A DNA stretch of 7,481 nucleotides from an uncultured Desulfobulbaceae bacterium (GTDB lineage Bacteria > Desulfobacterota > Desulfobulbia > Desulfobulbales > Desulfobulbaceae). Where the stretch lies: assembly GCA_945787305.1 (NCBI GenBank), contig CALZIH010000139.1, positions 1-7,481 of the forward strand. The letters are read 5' to 3'. The notes beneath the pieces were generated by a model, which saw nothing but the letters and a program-made list of their open reading frames with translations, made no database searches and was not told where the DNA came from. Below, piece after piece: positions 5,496 through 7,481 of the stretch; the stretch's first letter is position 1, and every line of letters begins with the position of its first letter. Both the position numbers and the translations under genes were made by a program.

Positions 5496-7481
5496 ATGGT
5501 TGTTACTCAGTTATACCGCAGGCTCGATGCAAATCGAGCCTATTGCTTTAATGTGGAATCTTCAAAGACACTGACTGAAAGCGAAGTAAACCGGTTGCGG
5601 TTACTGCTGGCAGATGGATTCCTGGCCGATACCGTCTCCAAGGAACCGGTCCTCACCGGCGGCCGTGTTATAGAAGTGGGTCCCCGGCTTAACTTTGCCA
5701 CGGCCTGGTCATCGAACATGGTTTCCATCTGTCGGGCCATCGGCCTTGACTCTGTCACCAGGGTAGAACGCTCCCGCCGCTATCTGGTACCCGATGGTGA
5801 AGATCTGCAGACTTTTGTCAATGCCCGCCATGATCGGATGACCGAATGCCCGTACACCGAGCCGCTGACCACTTTTGAAACCGGTATTGAACCGGAACCG
5901 GTCTACGAGGTCGACCTGATGGGTAAAGGCCCCGACGGGCTGCTGGAAATCCCCGGTATATCCATGGATGAATGGGACCGTAACTTTTATTATGAGTACT
6001 TTGTTACAAAACACAAACGTAACCCTACCATTGTCGAGATCATGGATCTCAACAATGCCAACTCCGAGCATTCACGACACGGATTCTTCCGGGGCAAGCA
6101 GGTTGTTGATGGTAAGGAGCAAAAAGGTACTTTGTTCGATCTGGTGACGGAGACGCTTTCGGCCAATCCTAAAGGCTCTCTGGTAGCCTTCAAGGACAAC
6201 TCCAGTGTAGTTGCAGGGCACGACATTACAACCCTGCACCCGTCGCAACCGGGCACACCTTCCCCCCTGCACTCGGTTAACGCCCGCTACCACATGTTAC
6301 TGACCGCTGAAACCCATAACTTCCCCACCGGAGTTGCCCCTTTTCCCGGGGCGGAAACCGGCACCGGTGGTCGTATCCGTGACGTTCAAGGCACCGGCAA
6401 GGGTGGTTTTGTCATTGCAGGAACCGCCGGTTACTGCGTGGCCAATCTCCACATACCCGGCTATGCAATGGCTTGGGAAAACCAGTACGAATGCCCGGCA
6501 AACCTTGCCTCGGCCCTGACCATTGAAATCGAGGCAAGTAACGGAGCCTCTGACTATGGTAACAAGTTCGGCGAGCCGCTGATCCAGGGATTCACCCGCT
6601 CCTTTGACCTACGGCTGGAAAATGGTGAGCGCTGGGGATTTCTGAAACCGATCATGTTCACCGGCGGTGTCGGCCAAATCGACGACCGGCACACCGAAAA
6701 AGATGCCGAACAAAAAGGGATGCTGATCGTCCAGGTGGGCGGGCCTGCCTACCGGGTTGGTTTTGGCGGCGGTGCGGCCTCTTCCATGCTCCAAGGGGAA
6801 AATGTCGAAGAACTCGACTTCAACGCCGTCCAGCGTGGGGATGCGGAAATGGAGCAGAAAATGAACCGGGTAATCCGGGCCTGTAACGAGATGGGCGACA
6901 AGACCCTGATCGATGTGATCCATGACCAGGGGGCCGGAGGGCCTGCCAATGTACTTAAGGAATTAGTCGAACACTCCGGCGGCCGTATCGAGATTCGCAA
7001 CATCCGGGTCGGGGATCCGACCATGTCGGTGCTGGAAATCTATGTTGCTGAATACCAGGAACGAAACGGTTTTCTGATCAGCCCGAGCAATATAGAGCAA
7101 TTTCAGAAAATCTGTGCACGGGAAAAGGTAGCCTGCGAGGTACTTGGCGAGGTGACCGGTGATTTGCGCTTTATTGTCCATGACAGCCAGGACGATTCGA
7201 CGCCGGTAGATTTGGAACTGGACGAAGTGCTCGGTGATATCCCACAGAAAACATTTGAAGACTATCGTATCGACCTCCAGCTCCCCCCTCTTGTAGTACC
7301 AACGAATTTGTCGGTACGGGAGGCATTGCGCGATGTCCTTCGGCTTGTATCGGTGGGGTCCAAACGCTTTCTTACCAATAAAGTTGATCGCGCTGTTACC
7401 GGTCTCATTGCCCGCCAGCAATGCTGCGGCCCCCTGCAGTTACCGCTAGCTGATGTCGCCGTTGTCGCCCAGTCCCATTTC
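5496..7481 (+). CDS. purL: Phosphoribosylformylglycinamidine synthase, large single-chain type (3' end outside window)
   Basis: FGAM synthase catalyses the ATP- and glutamine-dependent conversion of FGAR to FGAM, the fourth step of de novo purine synthesis, in the cytoplasm. The frame is open from the ATG at 5496 to the edge: 662 codons of an expected 1,250-1,350, so the second half, including the C-terminal glutaminase domain, is missing. The N-terminal PurS-like domain (1-120) includes EVGPRLNFATAWSSN (60-74) and ERSRRYLVP (91-99). The linker carries NANSEHSRHGFFRG (187-200). The first synthase domain shows TAETHNFPTGVAPFPGAETG (270-289), GGRIRD, NGASDYGNKFGEP, KPIMFTGG, QRGDAEMEQKMNRVIRA and HDQGAGGPANVLKEL. 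The part before the edge (KRFLTNKVDRAVTGL, GPLQLPLADVAVVA) enters the second synthase half. The separate purS/purQ form is excluded by the fused N-terminal domain. AAAGGA 7 nt upstream supports the start. Overall wording of the motifs is unusually close to vertebrate PFAS. Confidence 0.96.
   Translation, partial: MVVTQLYRRLDANRAYCFNVESSKTLTESEVNRLRLLLADGFLADTVSKEPVLTGGRVIEVGPRLNFATAWSSNMVSICRAIGLDSVTRVERSRRYLVPDGEDLQTFVNARHDRMTECPYTEPLTTFETGIEPEPVYEVDLMGKGPDGLLEIPGISMDEWDRNFYYEYFVTKHKRNPTIVEIMDLNNANSEHSRHGFFRGKQVVDGKEQKGTLFDLVTETLSANPKGSLVAFKDNSSVVAGHDITTLHPSQPGTPSPLHSVNARYHMLLTAETHNFPTGVAPFPGAETGTGGRIRDVQGTGKGGFVIAGTAGYCVANLHIPGYAMAWENQYECPANLASALTIEIEASNGASDYGNKFGEPLIQGFTRSFDLRLENGERWGFLKPIMFTGGVGQIDDRHTEKDAEQKGMLIVQVGGPAYRVGFGGGAASSMLQGENVEELDFNAVQRGDAEMEQKMNRVIRACNEMGDKTLIDVIHDQGAGGPANVLKELVEHSGGRIEIRNIRVGDPTMSVLEIYVAEYQERNGFLISPSNIEQFQKICAREKVACEVLGEVTGDLRFIVHDSQDDSTPVDLELDEVLGDIPQKTFEDYRIDLQLPPLVVPTNLSVREALRDVLRLVSVGSKRFLTNKVDRAVTGLIARQQCCGPLQLPLADVAVVAQSHF

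Noticed and set aside
5709..6071. 120-residue open frame on the minus strand opposite the start of purL
   Set aside because: It is antisense to the conserved N-terminal domain of PurL and looks like a shadow frame.
6963..7421. 152-residue open frame on the minus strand opposite purL
   Set aside because: It lies entirely antisense to strongly conserved PurL sequence, has no ribosome binding site that I can see and no recognisable domain; it is a shadow of the coding frame.

Overview
The window looks like ordinary chromosome from a mid-GC Gram-negative bacterium. My best guess is a sulfate-reducing or related deltaproteobacterium (Desulfobacterota, possibly Desulfobulbales). The main reason is the 94-residue HTH plus zinc-ribbon regulator of the COG3357 type beside a UvrD/Rep-like helicase; the large single-chain PurL and compact gene layout also fit. 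This assignment is inference from family resemblance, because there is no rRNA or other marker here. I see no tRNA, rRNA, CRISPR array, insertion sequence or phage gene.

Left half, minus strand (positions 1 to 3421). Transcription runs right to left. It begins with a UvrD/PcrA/Rep-type superfamily 1 helicase (1082-3421) and, 18 nt later, a small HTH/zinc-ribbon regulator (779-1063). After 93 nt comes a DUF1456 (YehS-like) protein (218-685). After another 90 nt comes the first 42 codons of a further gene cut by the left edge (1-127), possibly a DUF2293 protein. Helicase and regulator look co-transcribed, and both appear to start with TTG behind good Shine-Dalgarno sequences.

Right half, plus strand (3531 to the end). 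A 109-bp divergent intergenic region separates the helicase from ppnP (3531-3848), a small cupin nucleoside phosphorylase. Next is an uncharacterised radical SAM protein with a B12-binding-like N-terminal half and a C-x4-C-x2-C cluster motif (3897-5417). Last is purL (5496 to the edge), which has 662 codons here of an expected 1,250-1,350. Gaps are 48 and 78 nt with no evident terminator, so the three could be one transcription unit. Two of the three act on purine metabolism (PpnP on nucleosides, PurL in de novo IMP synthesis), which makes the radical SAM gene between them the most interesting unknown.

Nothing in the window is a clear new multi-gene system. The items most worth following are the radical SAM protein, the helicase/regulator pair, and the strongly eukaryote-like form of PurL.
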